Shown here: piece by piece, positions 9,080 to 20,752 of the stretch
How the letters are laid out: each line of letters starts with the position of its first letter
Numbering within the stretch: the stretch's first letter is position 1
From: Manihot esculenta
Lineage: Eukaryota; Streptophyta; Magnoliopsida; Malpighiales; Euphorbiaceae
Direction: 5' to 3'
Assembly: GCF_001659605.2 (NCBI RefSeq)
Contig: NC_035169.2
Coordinates: 8,713,610 to 8,777,609 of the forward strand
DNA: 64,000 nt
The notes under the pieces: model-generated
Told to the model about the DNA's origin: nothing
Database searches by the model: none
The model's input: the letters and a program-made list of their open reading frames with translations, nothing else
Translations under genes and position numbers: made by a program

Positions 9080-12000
9080 ATGGAGGGTCCGAAGCTCCCC
9101 GATGTCGTTAATATTAGGTCGCATATTACTTCTTCCAACATAACTAAGCACATTTCCCAGAGGCTCTTAGATACTCCACTGTATCTTATTCGAGCGCCTT
9201 TTCAAAACAAAAGGATAGTCCTTCCTAACCCTCCTCCTCCTGGTTTGATTGATCCCTAAAGGGGTCGCTGTATAGTGTTCTTTCTCAAACAGAGGGATTT
9301 CAGTCTACCGTTTCCTTTTACCCCTTTCTTTATTGAGGTTTTCGAGTACTTCGGGGTAACCCCTCGGATGTTATCCCCAAATTCTATTTTGTTTTTGTCC
9401 TGTTTTGAGTCTATCTGCCTGAGTTAGGGTTTTACCCCCACAGCGTGTCTGTTTGTCACTTTTTTTTGTCTGGTTAGGGCAGTTCAGAATTTTTATTACT
9501 TTTCCCCCCGTACTGGGTTGTCTCTTTTCACGGGCTACAAGGATTCCATAAAGGGATGGGTAGAGAATTTCATTGTGGTGGAGCTGAAATTAGAGTCCGC
9601 CCGATCGTGGGAGGTGGATCTAAGTTGGGAGGAGGTCCACCCGGGTTGCAACGAGCTACCCCAATTGAGCCTTATTGAGCAGGTGGGGTTGCTTCGACTG
9701 ACTTCCGTTGAAAGGAAGTATGACGTCGAGAAGTATGACGTCGAGAAGTGTATGTTCGTGTCCAATCTTAGGGATGTCCGGGACACGGGTATATTGCTTT
9801 GTCTAGCAATTCTGTTTCTTCTTTGCTCATGATATCAGAAAGTATACTGACTCTTTATGATTTCGTGTTTTTTGCAGCTTCTGAGGTTAAAATGGATGAC
9901 ATCAAGTTCCCCAAGAACTTTGTCCTGTCTCGGGATAATATGCACGCAGTTTTCGACGCTTTTTCGGCTGGGCGTTCGGTGTCTGTGGCTGCTGCGGAGG
10001 TGGTTCAAGCTGTTTCCTCCAAAAAGATTAACCGACCTCCTGCCAAGGCTTCTTCTCAAGCTTCTAAACCAAGCTCTCGTGGTGCCAAATCACGTCGGCC
10101 ATCTAGCCGTGGTGGGTCGAGCTCAACTTTTAAGCCCGCTGAAGGGTCTAAATCTACTTCGGCTTCCTCAGAGGGTGCGAGGGGAACCTCCCTAGCCATT
10201 ATGGAGCAGACCCAAGTCGTTGAACAAGTGGAGTCGGGTCTTGTCCATTCTCCTGAAGGGGTGTCAGGGGAAAATCTAAGTCCCCCGTTACTGAAGACAA
10301 GGAGGCCGCTGGGACAGGGATGGAGATCATCCTCATAGAGGACCAAGTCCCAGACGTTCCTATCCAAAATGCCCCTGCCTCTGTGGGGACTGGGCCTGAG
10401 GATTCTAAAGGCATTCCACTAAAGACCGGGGATAAGCGCCCAGCCCCTTCCGGAACATCTTCCCCATCTCCTGCTCGGAAGAAATCCAGGGCTGCCACAG
10501 GATCTTCTCCAGCTCTTCCTCCCATTGGGAAGGGGAAAGGTGTTCCTGCCACGCCTTTGTTGTCTTCTTCTGGCAACGTTCTAAATGCGTCGGACATTAC
10601 CTCTGAGTCTCCGGCCAGTGCTGTTGCCGAACTTCTTAGAGAGCGAATGTTTGGCGGGATTATCGAGGCCTCTGATTCGCGTCTTTTTGCCCTGACTGGT
10701 CTCTTAGCCAGTTTTACCAAGGAACAAGCGTCCTTTCGGTCTCGCTCTCGGGAGGAGCTCGGATCGACAATTAGGGAGATGCTTCTGATGGTAAATTACT
10801 TTTCCACTTCTCTTTTAGTTTGCTTTATTTCTTCCTCTTGACGATTGTTATTCCGTGCTAGGTGACGGGCCTCTTTATGGAGGTGGATGCTCGTGATTAC
10901 TCCTTTCGGGAGTCTGTAGACCGTCGGATTGAAGAGGCACGTCTGGATGAAAATTTGTCTGCCACTAGTGACGCCAGGGGTAACCTTGCAGCGACTCGGG
11001 AGCATACCTAGTCCCTCCAGGTAGAGTTACACTCTGCGCTGGAGGTCATTAAAAAGGCTGAGGAGAAGGCAGCTGAGACAGCAGAGCACACCAAGTCTTT
11101 AGAAGCAGAGCTGTCTCATGCTCGCAAGGTCCTCAAGGAGTCTGATGAGAGAGCAGCTGCCGTGGAGGCTCGTTGTGCAGAAGTTTTAAAGCAGCTGTCC
11201 TCTATGACGGAGGTCCTTCGAGAGAGAGATGAGGCTGTGAACCAGAAAACTGAGATCCAGCGTCAATATGAGGCCTTAAAGGCTGATTCTGAAGGACTTC
11301 AGGTTCACCTGGAGGAGGTGAAAACTCAGAAGGAAGGGGCCCTAGCTCGGGTGGAGGTCCTTGAGCAGGAGTTGAGTACGAGCTCTGATCGTATCAGGGA
11401 CCTGGCTTCGTTGGCTGAAGAGTTTAACCTTCGCCACCAACAGCTCAACCATGAAGTCAGGACCTTGGAACGTAAGTGTTCAGCCCTGCTCAAGGTAGTA
11501 AAGCATGTTGAGGACAGGGCTCAGCTAGAGCGTGAGCGATGTATAGCGGAGTATGAGGAGTCTGATGAACTGAAGAGGAAGATCGATCAGGCCTGTGAGG
11601 TTCACCTTCAGGACTACAAAGATTCCTCTGAATTGAAGGCATTTGTAGCTGAGGCTTGTGAAGCACATCTGGATGAATACAAAGCTTCCGCTGAGATGGG
11701 GTCGGCTATTTTTAAGAAAGCCTTCCGTATGTACGTAACCGGTTACAATCGTGGTTTGAGGGAGGCTAGACACGCTCCTGATGTTCCTTTGGAAAAGCTT
11801 CATAAGCCTGAATTGGACTCGGATGGCGAGCCGGTGTTATATGGGGAAGATGATTTCCCTATGCCCCGAGGGGATTGTCGCGTCGTAGGCCGGCGACCAT
11901 CTGTGTCTTCTTCAGAAGAATCCGAGCCAGAGGGGGAGGACGAGGAAGTTCTTGGGTCAGAGGGAGATGTCCCTAATTCTGAGAAGGAGGACCCCCACCT

Positions 12001-12169
12001 AGAGTTAGAGATTGCCCCTGTTGTTAATGTTGAGAGGCCTGAGCCAAAGGAGGTCGTGCTTCCTCCAGATATAGTTGTAAATAAAGATAGTGTAGGCGAG
12101 GATGTTCTTACAGATGTGAGTCCTTTAAGGACTATTTTTCCTTCCACCTCGTCCGAAGATAAATTGTAA
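9080..12169 (+). pseudogene. Tat-1 antisense gene, copy B (Transposase_28-like, spliced)
   Basis: This three-exon gene lies on the strand opposite gag-pol. Exon 1 is 9080-9788, exon 2 9878-10790 and exon 3 10862-12169, with GT-AG introns of 89 and 71 bp. The N-terminal part has IRAPFQNKRIVLPNP, FPFTPFFIEVFEYFG and PRMLSPNS. This fits the plant family Pfam calls putative gypsy-type transposon (Transposase_28), whose function is unknown. The middle is Ser/Pro/Lys-rich. Exon 3 encodes a long predicted coiled coil and an acidic tail ending SEDKL. Lesions: stops at 9257, 9425 and 11009, and a frameshift near 10300. A 15-bp duplication gives KYDVEKYDVEK at about 9718. A homologous gene with the same introns is at 48125-51000. 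It converges with pol, whose end is 1.07 kb away. Confidence 0.8.
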
Positions 12170-12830
12170 CAGCTATTTGAATGAAACTTTGATTCCTTTT
12201 TCTGGAAATATTCTCATTTATAAGCTCTTTTTCCACTGAATCAGTCTTAAGTTGTGAGCTCAGTTCTTGGCTAATTATCTGAGAGATCAAATCTCATATC
12301 TTTTAATGGCGACTAGCATGTTTTGACTTCGGATGCTTGTGCTAAACAAACTGATTTGGGCTTTGAGTATAGCCTTTTTACCTTCATTTATCTTCCTGCT
12401 GGTTTCTTCGTTTATGAGCCTTTTTATAGAGGGAGCTCGGCTTTGCGCTCGGCCTTTATACTTCGAGCATTAGGGTTCAGGACTATCCGAACTGGGAGCT
12501 CGGTCTTTTCTTCTTACCCAGGCTTTAAGTATTAGTAGTCATTTCGAGGTCGGTGTTTTTTAGCTGTCATGCCCCGAACCTTTTCAAGAGGTCGGAACCC
12601 CTTTGGAAGGTCGGAATCTGGTTTTTGCTTGATAGCCTTGAGTCCTTCTTTTTTGTGAAATTGGAACAGTATTTTTATAAGTTGTCCCTGCATATGATAT
12701 GAGAAGTTTGTACTTCGGGAGGTTTTTGGGACCTTCACCGACCGTTCTTGTTTTGTTTTTCCGGGAGTTCTTAGGGGATCTCGGTTTTCATGCTCTGGGA
12801 GGTCCTTTAAGATCCTCACCTGCCATTTTT

Positions 12831-13049
12831 GTTCCGGGGTGACCTCGGGGCCCCGCCGGCTGTATTTTGCGCCAGGAGATCTTACGGGATCCTGGTTATT
12901 TTTGCTCCGGGGTGACCTCGGGGCCCCGCCGGTTGTCTTTTGCTTCAGGAGATCTTACGGGATCCTGATATTTTTTGTTCCGGGGTGACCTCGGGGCCCC
13001 GCCGGTTGCTTTTGCGCCAGGAGATCTTACGGGATCCTGGTTGTTTTTA
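12831..13049. repeat. 73-bp GC-rich tandem repeat, three copies
   Basis: Units start at 12831, 12904 and 12977 and share CCGGGGTGACCTCGGGGCCC and AGATCTTACGGGATCCTG. Each unit contains short palindromes (GGGGCCCC). The array sits between the converging 3' ends of pol and antisense gene B. Short tandem repeats in the 3' non-coding region are a known habit of Tat/Ogre elements. Confidence 0.9.
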
Positions 13050-13241
13050 TACCTTCTTAAGGTTTTGCACAATATTCAGGCACATTGGCCTTACTGTCGC
13101 TTCGCTATCTCAGCTGGTTTTGTGTCTATTTGAGGTCTTGTTTTTCACGGAGGAGTATTATTCACAAAGATAATCACATTGTATAAACAATTTTATTCAC
13201 TCATGTGTGTCAGAATACAATGTTTTTTCTTTACAAATATA

Positions 13242-14990
13242 TTAGGGGAAATACCTCTTTAAGTGCTGGATGTTCCAAGCGTGGGGCTCAGGGTTTCCTT
13301 GCATATCTTCGATCCTGTATACCCCTGTCTTGACCACTTTTATTACTCTGAATGGACCTTCCCAGGTCGGTGCTAACTTGCCCGCGGCCGCTCTTTTCCC
13401 TGTAGCCTCTAGGTTTCTTAATGCCAGGTCTCCCACTTTCAAGCTTCTCTCTCTAACCTTTTGGTTGTAATATCGTGCTGCCCGTTGTTGATAAGCAGCA
13501 GTTCGGATTTGGGCTTCTTCCCTAACTTCTTCAAGAGCATCTAGGTTGCTTCTTAACTTGTCCCCATTAGTGTCTTCACTAACGAATTGGACTCGATGAG
13601 TGGGAATCTACAACTCGACTGGGACTACTGCCTCCGTGCCATAAGCAAGTGCAAAGGGTGTTTCTTTAGTGGGTGCTCTGGGAGTGGTTCGGAGTGCCCA
13701 CAAGATACTGTTGAGTTCTTCAGTCCAATTCTCCTTTGCGCCATCTAGCCGTTTCTTTAACCCTTGGAGGATAGCTCTGTTAGTGACTTCTGTCTGGCCA
13801 TTAGTTTGAGGATGGGCCACAGAGGAGAATTTGTGCCATATGCCCATGTTCGTCGTGAAGGCTCTGAAGGTACTGTAGTCAAATTGTCTACCATTGTCTG
13901 AGATAAGCACTCTAGGTATGCCGAATCTACAGATGATATGCCCCCATACGAAATCTATCATCTTGCGAGCTGTGATTGTGGCTATCGCTTCTGCCTCTGG
14001 CCATTTTGAAAAGTATTCTACAGCCACCACTACGAATTTCCTTTGCCCCGTAGTCTTGGAGAACGGTCCCAGGATATCGATTCCCCATTGTGAGAAAGGC
14101 CATGGACTGGATATGCTTGCTTGAGGAGTGGCAGGGGTTCTGATGGCATTAGCAAATCTCTGACATACGTCACACTTCCGGACAAACTCTTCTGCTTCTT
14201 TTTTAACAGTGGGCCAATAGTATCCTTGCCTGAATACTTTGTTGGCCAATGTTCCTGCTCCTTCGTGGGCTCCACACAGGCCTCTATGTATCTCTTCCAT
14301 TACCTTTGTAGCCTCTTTCGGGCTCACACATCGGAGCCATGGACTGGATTTTCCTTTTCTGTATAAGGTTCCCCTTATTGCTTGGTAATTAGCGGTACGA
14401 GCTGCTATCTTTCTGGCTTCATCTTTATCTTCGGGGAGCTCGCCCTTTTCCAAGTATCTCAGGTATGGGGTCATCCAAGTTGGGCTTTGTTCTACCTGCA
14501 ATATCGTGTCAGTTTTATTAAAAGCAGATGTATGGACCTGTTGTATGTATACTTCGTCGGGAAGCTGTTCCAGTTCTTCTTTGGATAATCGGCTGAGCAG
14601 ATCTGCTTCCTCATTTTCCTCTCGGGGTATTCTTTGAAACCTGATGGTTACTCCTCGACCCATGAGCTCGGCTTCCAAAGTTTTTACTTTATCAAGGTAG
14701 TTCTGCATGACGGGGTCCCTAGCCTGATAAACTCCCGTCACCTGGTTGATCACTAGTTGAGAGTCGCTATTCACCTCGAGATCGGTTACCCCTACCTCCA
14801 AAGCTACCAACATTCCATTCACCAGGGCTTCATAGTCTGCTACATTATTCGAGGCTTTGAACTCTAGACGTAGGGCGTAACACACCTTAAACTCCTCTAG
14901 CCCTTTGAGCATTATTCCGGCGCCATTGCCCTCAGTGCTTGATGCTCCGTCTACATACAGCTTCCAGTTAAATTCTGGATGAGCTCCCCC
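13242..14990 (-). pseudogene. Tat-1 pol: second RNase H and integrase
   Basis: This is the C-terminal half of pol. The second RNase H domain starts with WKLYVDGASS, followed by FKASNNVADYEAL and a SDSQLVINQV block. The integrase has an H..H..CDVC zinc site (HRGLCGAHEGA to KCDVCQRF). The catalytic triad regions WGIDILGPF, LISDNGRQFD and NGQTEVTNRA are all present. It ends in a C-terminal domain with LAPTWEGPFRV and HAWNIQHLKRYF. An in-frame stop interrupts it at 13608, and a frameshift at about 14980-14995 separates it from the upstream pol frame. Its role would be to degrade the RNA template and insert the cDNA into the genome. Confidence 0.9.
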
Positions 14991-17329
14991 TCACATTGCT
15001 GTCTTGCTGTCCCTGAGGATGATCCTCCTTGCACCTCGTTGAATGAGCACTCTGCTATGAAGTCAGCCAAAGCTTGGGATTTTATAGCTGTCCTGGGTCG
15101 ATATTCTAGATAGTAAGGGCTGATCTCGACGGACCAAGCCAACATCCGACCTGAAGTTTCTGGCCTGCGTAGAATCTTCTTTAAGGGTTGGTTTGTCATC
15201 ACAACTCCTTGGTGACCCTCCAAGTAAACCTTGAATTTTCGAACTGCTAGCAATAGGGCGTAAGCCATTTTTTCAATGTTTGAATATCTGACCTCGGTAT
15301 CTCTGAGTACCTTGCTGACGTAAAAAATGGGTTTTTGCTCCCCCTCTTCCACCCTTACTAACACTGCGCTGACTGCTTGTTCTGAGGCCGCCAAGTATAT
15401 CAGAAGTTCCTCTCCTTTTACAGGGCTGCTGAGTACATGGGGCGAGCTAAGATATTTCTTAAGCTCTGTGAAGGCTTTTTTGCAGTCTTCCGTCCACTCG
15501 AAGTTCGGTACTTTCCTCAACTTTTGGAAGAACGGCAATCACTTTTCTGCCGATCTGGACATGAATCGGTTGAGCGCCACTACTCTCCCAGTTAGTCTCT
15601 GGACGTCTCTTACACAGGTCGGCTCTAGCATTTTTAATATGGCTTCCACCTTCTCCGGATTAGGCTCGATGCCTTTTCCGCTTACCATGAATCCCAGGAA
15701 TTTTCCTCCTCGAATAAAGAAAGCACACTTTGTTGGGTTCAACTTCATTCTATACCGGTTTAATACCCCGAATACTTCCCTCAAGTCTGCCATGTGCTGT
15801 TGAAAGTTTGGGCTTTTGACCACCATGTCATCTACATAAACTTCTACATTCCTGCCAATCTGATTTTTGAAGATTTTATTCATCAATCTTTGGTACGTTG
15901 CCCCGGCATTCCTCAATCCGAATGGCATAGCTCTGTAGCAATAAGTCCCATCTTCAGTTATAAACGAGGTCTTTTCCTCATTCGACCTTTCCATTGGGAT
16001 TTGATGATAACCAGACATAGCATCCAAAGAAGACATATAATCAAAACCGGCCGTAGAGTCGACCATTTTATTAATATCAGGCAGTGGATAACAATCTTTA
16101 GGGCAGGCCTTGTTTAGGTCAGTAAAATCTATGCACATCCTATATTTGCCATTGGCTTTTTTGACTAATACAGGATTTGCTAACCACTGTGGGTACATAA
16201 CCTCCCTAATGAAACCTGCCTCCTCGAGTTTCTGCACCTCTTCCCTGGTGGCCTGCTGCTTCTCTCTTCCTACCACTCTCTTTTTCTGTTTTACTGGCTT
16301 GGCCTCGGGGAGTACATTCAGCTTGTGTGTCATTACCGTGGGGTCAATTCCAGGCATGTCGGAGGGCTTCCAGGCGAAACTAGACGCATGACCTCGGATC
16401 AGGGCCATGACTTCAACTTTCTGTTCTTTAGTGAGGCCGGCGTTGAGACTAAAGACCTTTTCTATCTCTGCTTTTGATAAAGGGAAGGTCTCCAGCTCCC
16501 CCACCGGTTCTGTCCTGGCCTCTGTTTTCTCATCTCGAACCTCTAGGACTTCCGAGTCAAGAGCTTCTCCAGTGGAGCTCGGTTCTGCTACTGTGGCCAA
16601 GTATACTGCTCTTGCCTCTTCCTGGCTGCCCCGGACTATTCCCACTCCTTCTTCTGTTGGAAATTTGAGCACCAAATACCCGATACTGGTGACTGCTTCG
16701 AAATTGAACAGCGCAGGCCTCCCCAAGATCACATTATAGCTTAACGGAAGTTTGACCACTAAAAATACCTCATGGTGAGTACGAGTTCTGGGTGCTTCGC
16801 CCAAGGTGAGAGCCAGCTTCACCTTCCCTTCTACGACCACCGGTACCCCTCCGATCCCCTTGATTAGTGCTTGGTCTCGGACCAGCTGTTCCTCCGAAAT
16901 TCCCATCTGTTGAAAAACCCGGTATGGTAGCAAGTTGACTTTACTTCCGTCATCCACTAAGACCTTCTTTACCCGATAATTGTGAATGATGGCCTCAATG
17001 ACGAGCGCGTCATCATGGGGCATCTGGATACCCTGGGCATCGTCTGCAGAGAAGGTGATTGTCATGGGAGAGTGGTCAACGATCTGCATGACCTCGGTGC
17101 TGCTGGTCTCTCCCTCCCGATTTCTCTTCTTCCCTCGGCGACCCATTCGTCCTGCCGCTCCTCCAACAATCATGTTGATGGTCCCACTGGATCCATCGTT
17201 CACTGGTCCAGCTCCTGTTCTCCTCGACGCCTGAACCGCGGGGCTGGATTGAGGCCTTTGTCCCTCTGATTTCTTTACAAAATTCTTTAGGTGCCCCCTC
17301 TTTATCAACCTCTCGATCTCTACTATCAA
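14951..17329 (-). pseudogene. Tat-1 pol: protease, reverse transcriptase, first RNase H
   Basis: In order: an aspartic protease region with LVDDGSKVNLLP (active site D-D-G-S, about 16940-16975); reverse transcriptase with KYRMCIDFTDLNKACPKD, SLDAMSGYHQI, MPFGLRNAGATYQ and the catalytic VYVDDMVVKS (about 15825-15855); GIEPNPEKVEAI; then RNase H with FYVSKVLRDTEVRY and a LADFIAE end. One in-frame stop lies at 15539-15541. A frameshift near 14985 throws it out of the second RNase H frame. It is otherwise well preserved, in keeping with a young insertion. Confidence 0.92.
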
Positions 17330-18837
17330 CTAGAAGCAGTTGTTGGTATCGTGGCCATGCGTCCGATGATACTAACAGTATTTGTCAGGATTCCGATGAT
17401 CTGCTTCCGACTTCATAGGTTTGGGCCACTGGAGAAAATCCTTATCCTGGACAGCCATGAGCACCTCGGCTCTGGACGCATTTAATGGAGTCGGCTTTTC
17501 AGGGACCCAAGGGGGAGGCATCCTTGGCTCAAGGGCCCGTGGAGGAGGAGGCCTTTGATCCCTTCGCTCCCAGGCCTGCTTGTATGGCTCGGGCCTTCTG
17601 CTGTGTTTCTTTTCATGTTTCTCTGGCCTCCTTTCTTCTGAGGCTTTTTCTTTTCCTGCCATCCTTTTGGCAAATCGGCTCGTTACTAAGGCGTCATCCT
17701 GCCTTATATACTTCTCCGCTCTCTGCATCAGCTCGGCCAGGGATGTGGGAGGCTTCCTGCTCAAGGAACCGAAGAACTCGGCAGAGGTCGTTCCCTTTTG
17801 CATTGCCTCTACCACCTTTCCTTCATCAAGATCGGGGATCTGCAGGGCCTCCGTATTGAAACGAGCGACATACTCTCTGAGTGATTCACCCTCTCTCTGC
17901 CTTATTGTCTCCAAGTAGCTCGTCTTCCTCTCCGCTGGCACTCCGGCTATAAATCGACTGATGAAGCGAATGGGTAGGTCTCTGAAACTCCTGATACTTC
18001 CAGCCTCAAGACTGTTGAACCACGCCCGCGCTGGTCCCGAGAGCGTCGTTGGGAATACTTTACACATTAAGGCATCAGATAGAGTTTGCAACTCCATGAA
18101 GGTCTTATAGTTCATGACGTGCTCCCTCGGGTTACCATTCCATCATAAGCCGCCATTGATGGCATCATAAACTTCTTAGGGACAGTCTCTTGCTGCACCC
18201 ACTTGGAGAAAGGGGAAGAAGTAGGCAAAGAGGTTTGGCTGTGGTCTTTCTTACCTAACTCGGCGAGGAGTTGTTCTCTCAGTTTCTTCAACTTTTGGTC
18301 CACCTTCTCGTCTTTTGGGCTGAGTTTTTTCTCCAGGTGGTACTCCTCCTCCTCTGCTTCAGTTCCCGTCCACCCGGTTATTTCAGCGGAATAGTTATCC
18401 ACCTCCTCATTTTCTATCATCTCTCTCGCCCTCCTCCCATGGATTCGGGCCTCCGGTCCTTCCTCTTCGCCGGCTCTTCTCCCTCTCTCTTCAGTATCAC
18501 GGCTGCTGGTTTGAAGACGGTCAGGTGCAGGTCGGGGGTCATTGGTCTGAGGTTCCTCTACAACCAGGAGAGTATTTGCTGGGGTGTTGAGGCCTCTCTG
18601 TTGCATTATCTGCCCCAACCAGTGGGCTGTGTTTTGTAACTGGAAAGCCATGGTTTGAAGATCTTGGTTAGACAAGGTGACAGCGGGAGTATTTCCTGCC
18701 AAACTTGGCGAGGGATTAAGAGGAACAGGTGTTTGGTTGTTCAATGCCGTAGGACTAGAAAAAGAGAATTGTTGCCCCTCTTGGGCAGAGCTTAGGTCAT
18801 TTGGGACGTTAAGGTTACTTTCTTGGTGATTAGCCAT
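17330..18837 (-). pseudogene. Tat-1 gag
   Basis: This is the structural gag of a gypsy element, which builds the particle and packages RNA. I start it at ATG 18837 (MANHQESN), about 60 bases inside the primer site, because an earlier in-frame start would lie within the LTR. The first part is acidic and low in complexity. A frameshift near 18130 leads to the conserved gag core (NYKTFMELQTLSDALMCKVF, GPARAWFNSLEAGSI, GESLREYVARFN). A zinc-binding C-H-H-C region with THGHDTNNC lies just before pol. Two in-frame TAG stops flank that motif at about 17350 and 17330. Confidence 0.85.
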
Positions 18838-18898
18838 CGTGGATCTCAGTGGGTTTCTTTGAGAGTGAAAACTCCGGTGATGAAAAGATCTCCGTCGT

Positions 18899-18916
18899 TT
18901 CCCACAGACGGCGCCA
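18899..18916 (-). other. Tat-1 primer-binding site
   Basis: Two bases inside the 5' LTR the minus strand reads TGGCGCCGTCTGTGGGAA, a type found in plant Tat-group elements. The cognate tRNA was not determined. Confidence 0.8.
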
Positions 18917-18918
18917 AT

Positions 18919-19407
18919 TGATGATCTGAGATCCAATAGAATAGGGTTTTACAAGCGTTCTTGTATTAGGGAAAATAAAGCTTAAACATTCTGAGGGGGG
19001 GACTCCCCTTTTATCCATTTCGTCTTGCTTGCTGGTGACGTGTAAATGTCTCTCTAGGATTGGGCCACGCATCTCTGCCATACAGATTCGGGCGTACGAG
19101 GGTATCAAGCGCCTGCCCCATGCGTAACGGCCCCTGATTCTCCCTGGGTGTACGTTCGAACGGATCTGCCAGGCTGTCCGGTGAGTATCATTCTGGATAC
19201 TGGGTCGGGCCAAGAATTGGGCCAGAGGGAAAAGGGCCTGCTTCGCGCGGACTGAGCCAATCTGGGTGAGGAGGCTTGATCGAGCCTGGCCTTGGAAGTT
19301 GGATGAGCCGGACCTGCTTTGGGTGCCAAGTACGTGGGTCTTTACTTAGTGGGCTTTAGGTTGTGGTCGAGGCCCTGGACCGGGATGAAGGAATCCAGCG
19401 GTCATCA
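18919..19407 (-). repeat. Tat-1 5' LTR
   Basis: This 489-bp LTR pairs with 6283-6771. Terminal inverted bases are TGATGA/TCATCA. It is followed on the right by GTCGT and the continuation of the LINE RNase H domain. Confidence 0.95.
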
Positions 19408-19545
19408 GTCGTCATGCTACTCTAGCTGCTCATACTTTGGCTAGAGAATCTATTAGGTATGATCGTCTCTCTGTTTGGGATGATATCCCTCTTTGTTTGA
19501 TGAAATTTTATTAATATAATCAATAGTTTTACTTTTAAAAAATAT
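19408..19545 (+). pseudogene. LINE-1 RNase H domain, 3' end
   Basis: The reading frame SRHATLAAHTLARES completes the RNase H domain cut at 6282. The His of the RxxNxxAH-type motif is kept. It ends after DIPLCLMKFY with a stop at about 19510. The AT-rich DNA that follows may include the LINE 3' end, but no clean poly(A) tail is visible. Confidence 0.75.
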
Positions 19546-20059
19546 TCCTTTGACTTTATTAAAAAATTTCAATAAGTGATGATTATTAGAAATGTGATTT
19601 TATTTTTAGATTTTTTTTTGTTAATTTATATAAGGAGTATTGGTTTAAGAAAAAAAAAATGAAATTATTCTATCTTTATTTTTTTCTTGTTATGGATGGC
19701 TGAATAATTTTAGGTAATCTTAAATTTCTCTATTTGTTTTATATATATATTGCAAAATGAAGTTTATTTTAAATGATGGAGAGAAAAAAAATTTTGTAAT
19801 TGTTTTTCTTATAAATAAAGAGAATAAAAATATAAAATAAACAATAGAAAAGAATTTTAAAAAAAATAACTTGGAAAAAGAAGTTTAATGAAAATTTAAT
19901 TGAAATTTGAGAAATTTTAAGAAATAAATTAAAATTGAATAACCAAAATAAAAATACATTACAAATTGTAATGATTGATTTTAAGTGAAAATTATTTTAA
20001 TTTTAGTGTCAGTTAATAATTATTTTAATTATTTTAATTATTTTAATTTTACAGTATTT
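19546..20059. other. AT-rich intergenic DNA
   Basis: No coding region, RNA gene or clear repeat boundary was seen in these bases. Confidence 0.6.
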
Positions 20060-20752
20060 GGGAGTGTAAATAAATTAAACTGTTTGTTAACTACTTGAGA
20101 TTCGACTCACTAAAAATTTAACTGGATTTGATTTAATTTCTAAACGAGTCACGTTCGAGTTTAACTTTCAGGTTCGTTTAGTAAATGAGGCAAACTTGAA
20201 CTCTATAGTATTCTATTTATTAAAACTTATGAATTTAACTCATTTTTGAGTTTATAAGCAGACTTGCAAATAGGCTTATAAACCGTTTCGTTAAGTAGAC
20301 TGAAATTAATATCACAAGAGAACTCGGTTCAAACCCTACATATATTTGCATGAGTTAAATTTAATTTTTTTTTTAAAATTCAGCTCTACATAATTTAATT
20401 ATACTCTTAAAACTTATAAATATTTAAATCATTAAGATTTAAGAACTATTTTTTATGAGTTTGCAAGTTAATTTATATATATATTTATTTGATTAAAATT
20501 ATTTAATTTTAAATTAAAACTCATTATACATATAAATAAATTAAAATGTTCGTAAACTATTCAAAATTAAACTGGATCAAATATCGATTTGTCTAAATTT
20601 ATTTGCTAAATAAATTGAGGTAGAATTTATTAATATTTAGTTCGAATTCAAAACGAGTAAAACTCGAATTCGATTTGAATTCAAAATAATTTAACAAATT
20701 AAATTTAAACTCTTTAAAACTTATTTCAACTCAATTCGTTTATATTCCTATA
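20060..20752. mobile_element. MITE-like element (about 0.69 kb)
   Basis: The ends form degenerate inverted repeats: GGAGTGTAAATAAATTAAAC on the left against the reverse complement of GTTTATATTCC on the right. They are flanked by AGTATTT at 20053-20059 and 20753-20759. The interior has repeated TTCGA-type motifs in both directions. No coding capacity was seen. The roughly 8-bp duplication would suit a hAT-type element, but the class is uncertain. Confidence 0.45.

Larger units (their letters stand above)
6283..19407 (-). mobile_element. Tat-lineage Ty3/gypsy retrotransposon Tat-1 (13,125 bp)
   Basis: This is a complete-length LTR element in minus orientation. Its two 489-bp LTRs begin TGATGA and end TCATCA and are flanked by a perfect 5-bp target duplication, GTCGT (6278-6282 and 19408-19412). 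Order in the element's own sense: 5' LTR, primer site, gag, protease, RT, RNase H, second RNase H, integrase, 73-bp repeats, one antisense gene (9080-12169), a remnant LTR end, a second antisense gene (7105-7981), polypurine tract, 3' LTR. A second RNase H and extra genes between pol and the 3' LTR mark the Tat group. The LTRs differ at about 9 of 489 sites by eye, so the insertion is recent. Confidence 0.95.

Noticed and set aside
12831..13049. Regularly spaced repeats resembling a CRISPR array
   Set aside because: Units are contiguous 73-bp repeats without unique spacers, in a plant retrotransposon.
13894..17859. Many plus-strand open frames of 60-160 codons
   Set aside because: They are shadows of the minus-strand pol and gag, which carry all recognised motifs.
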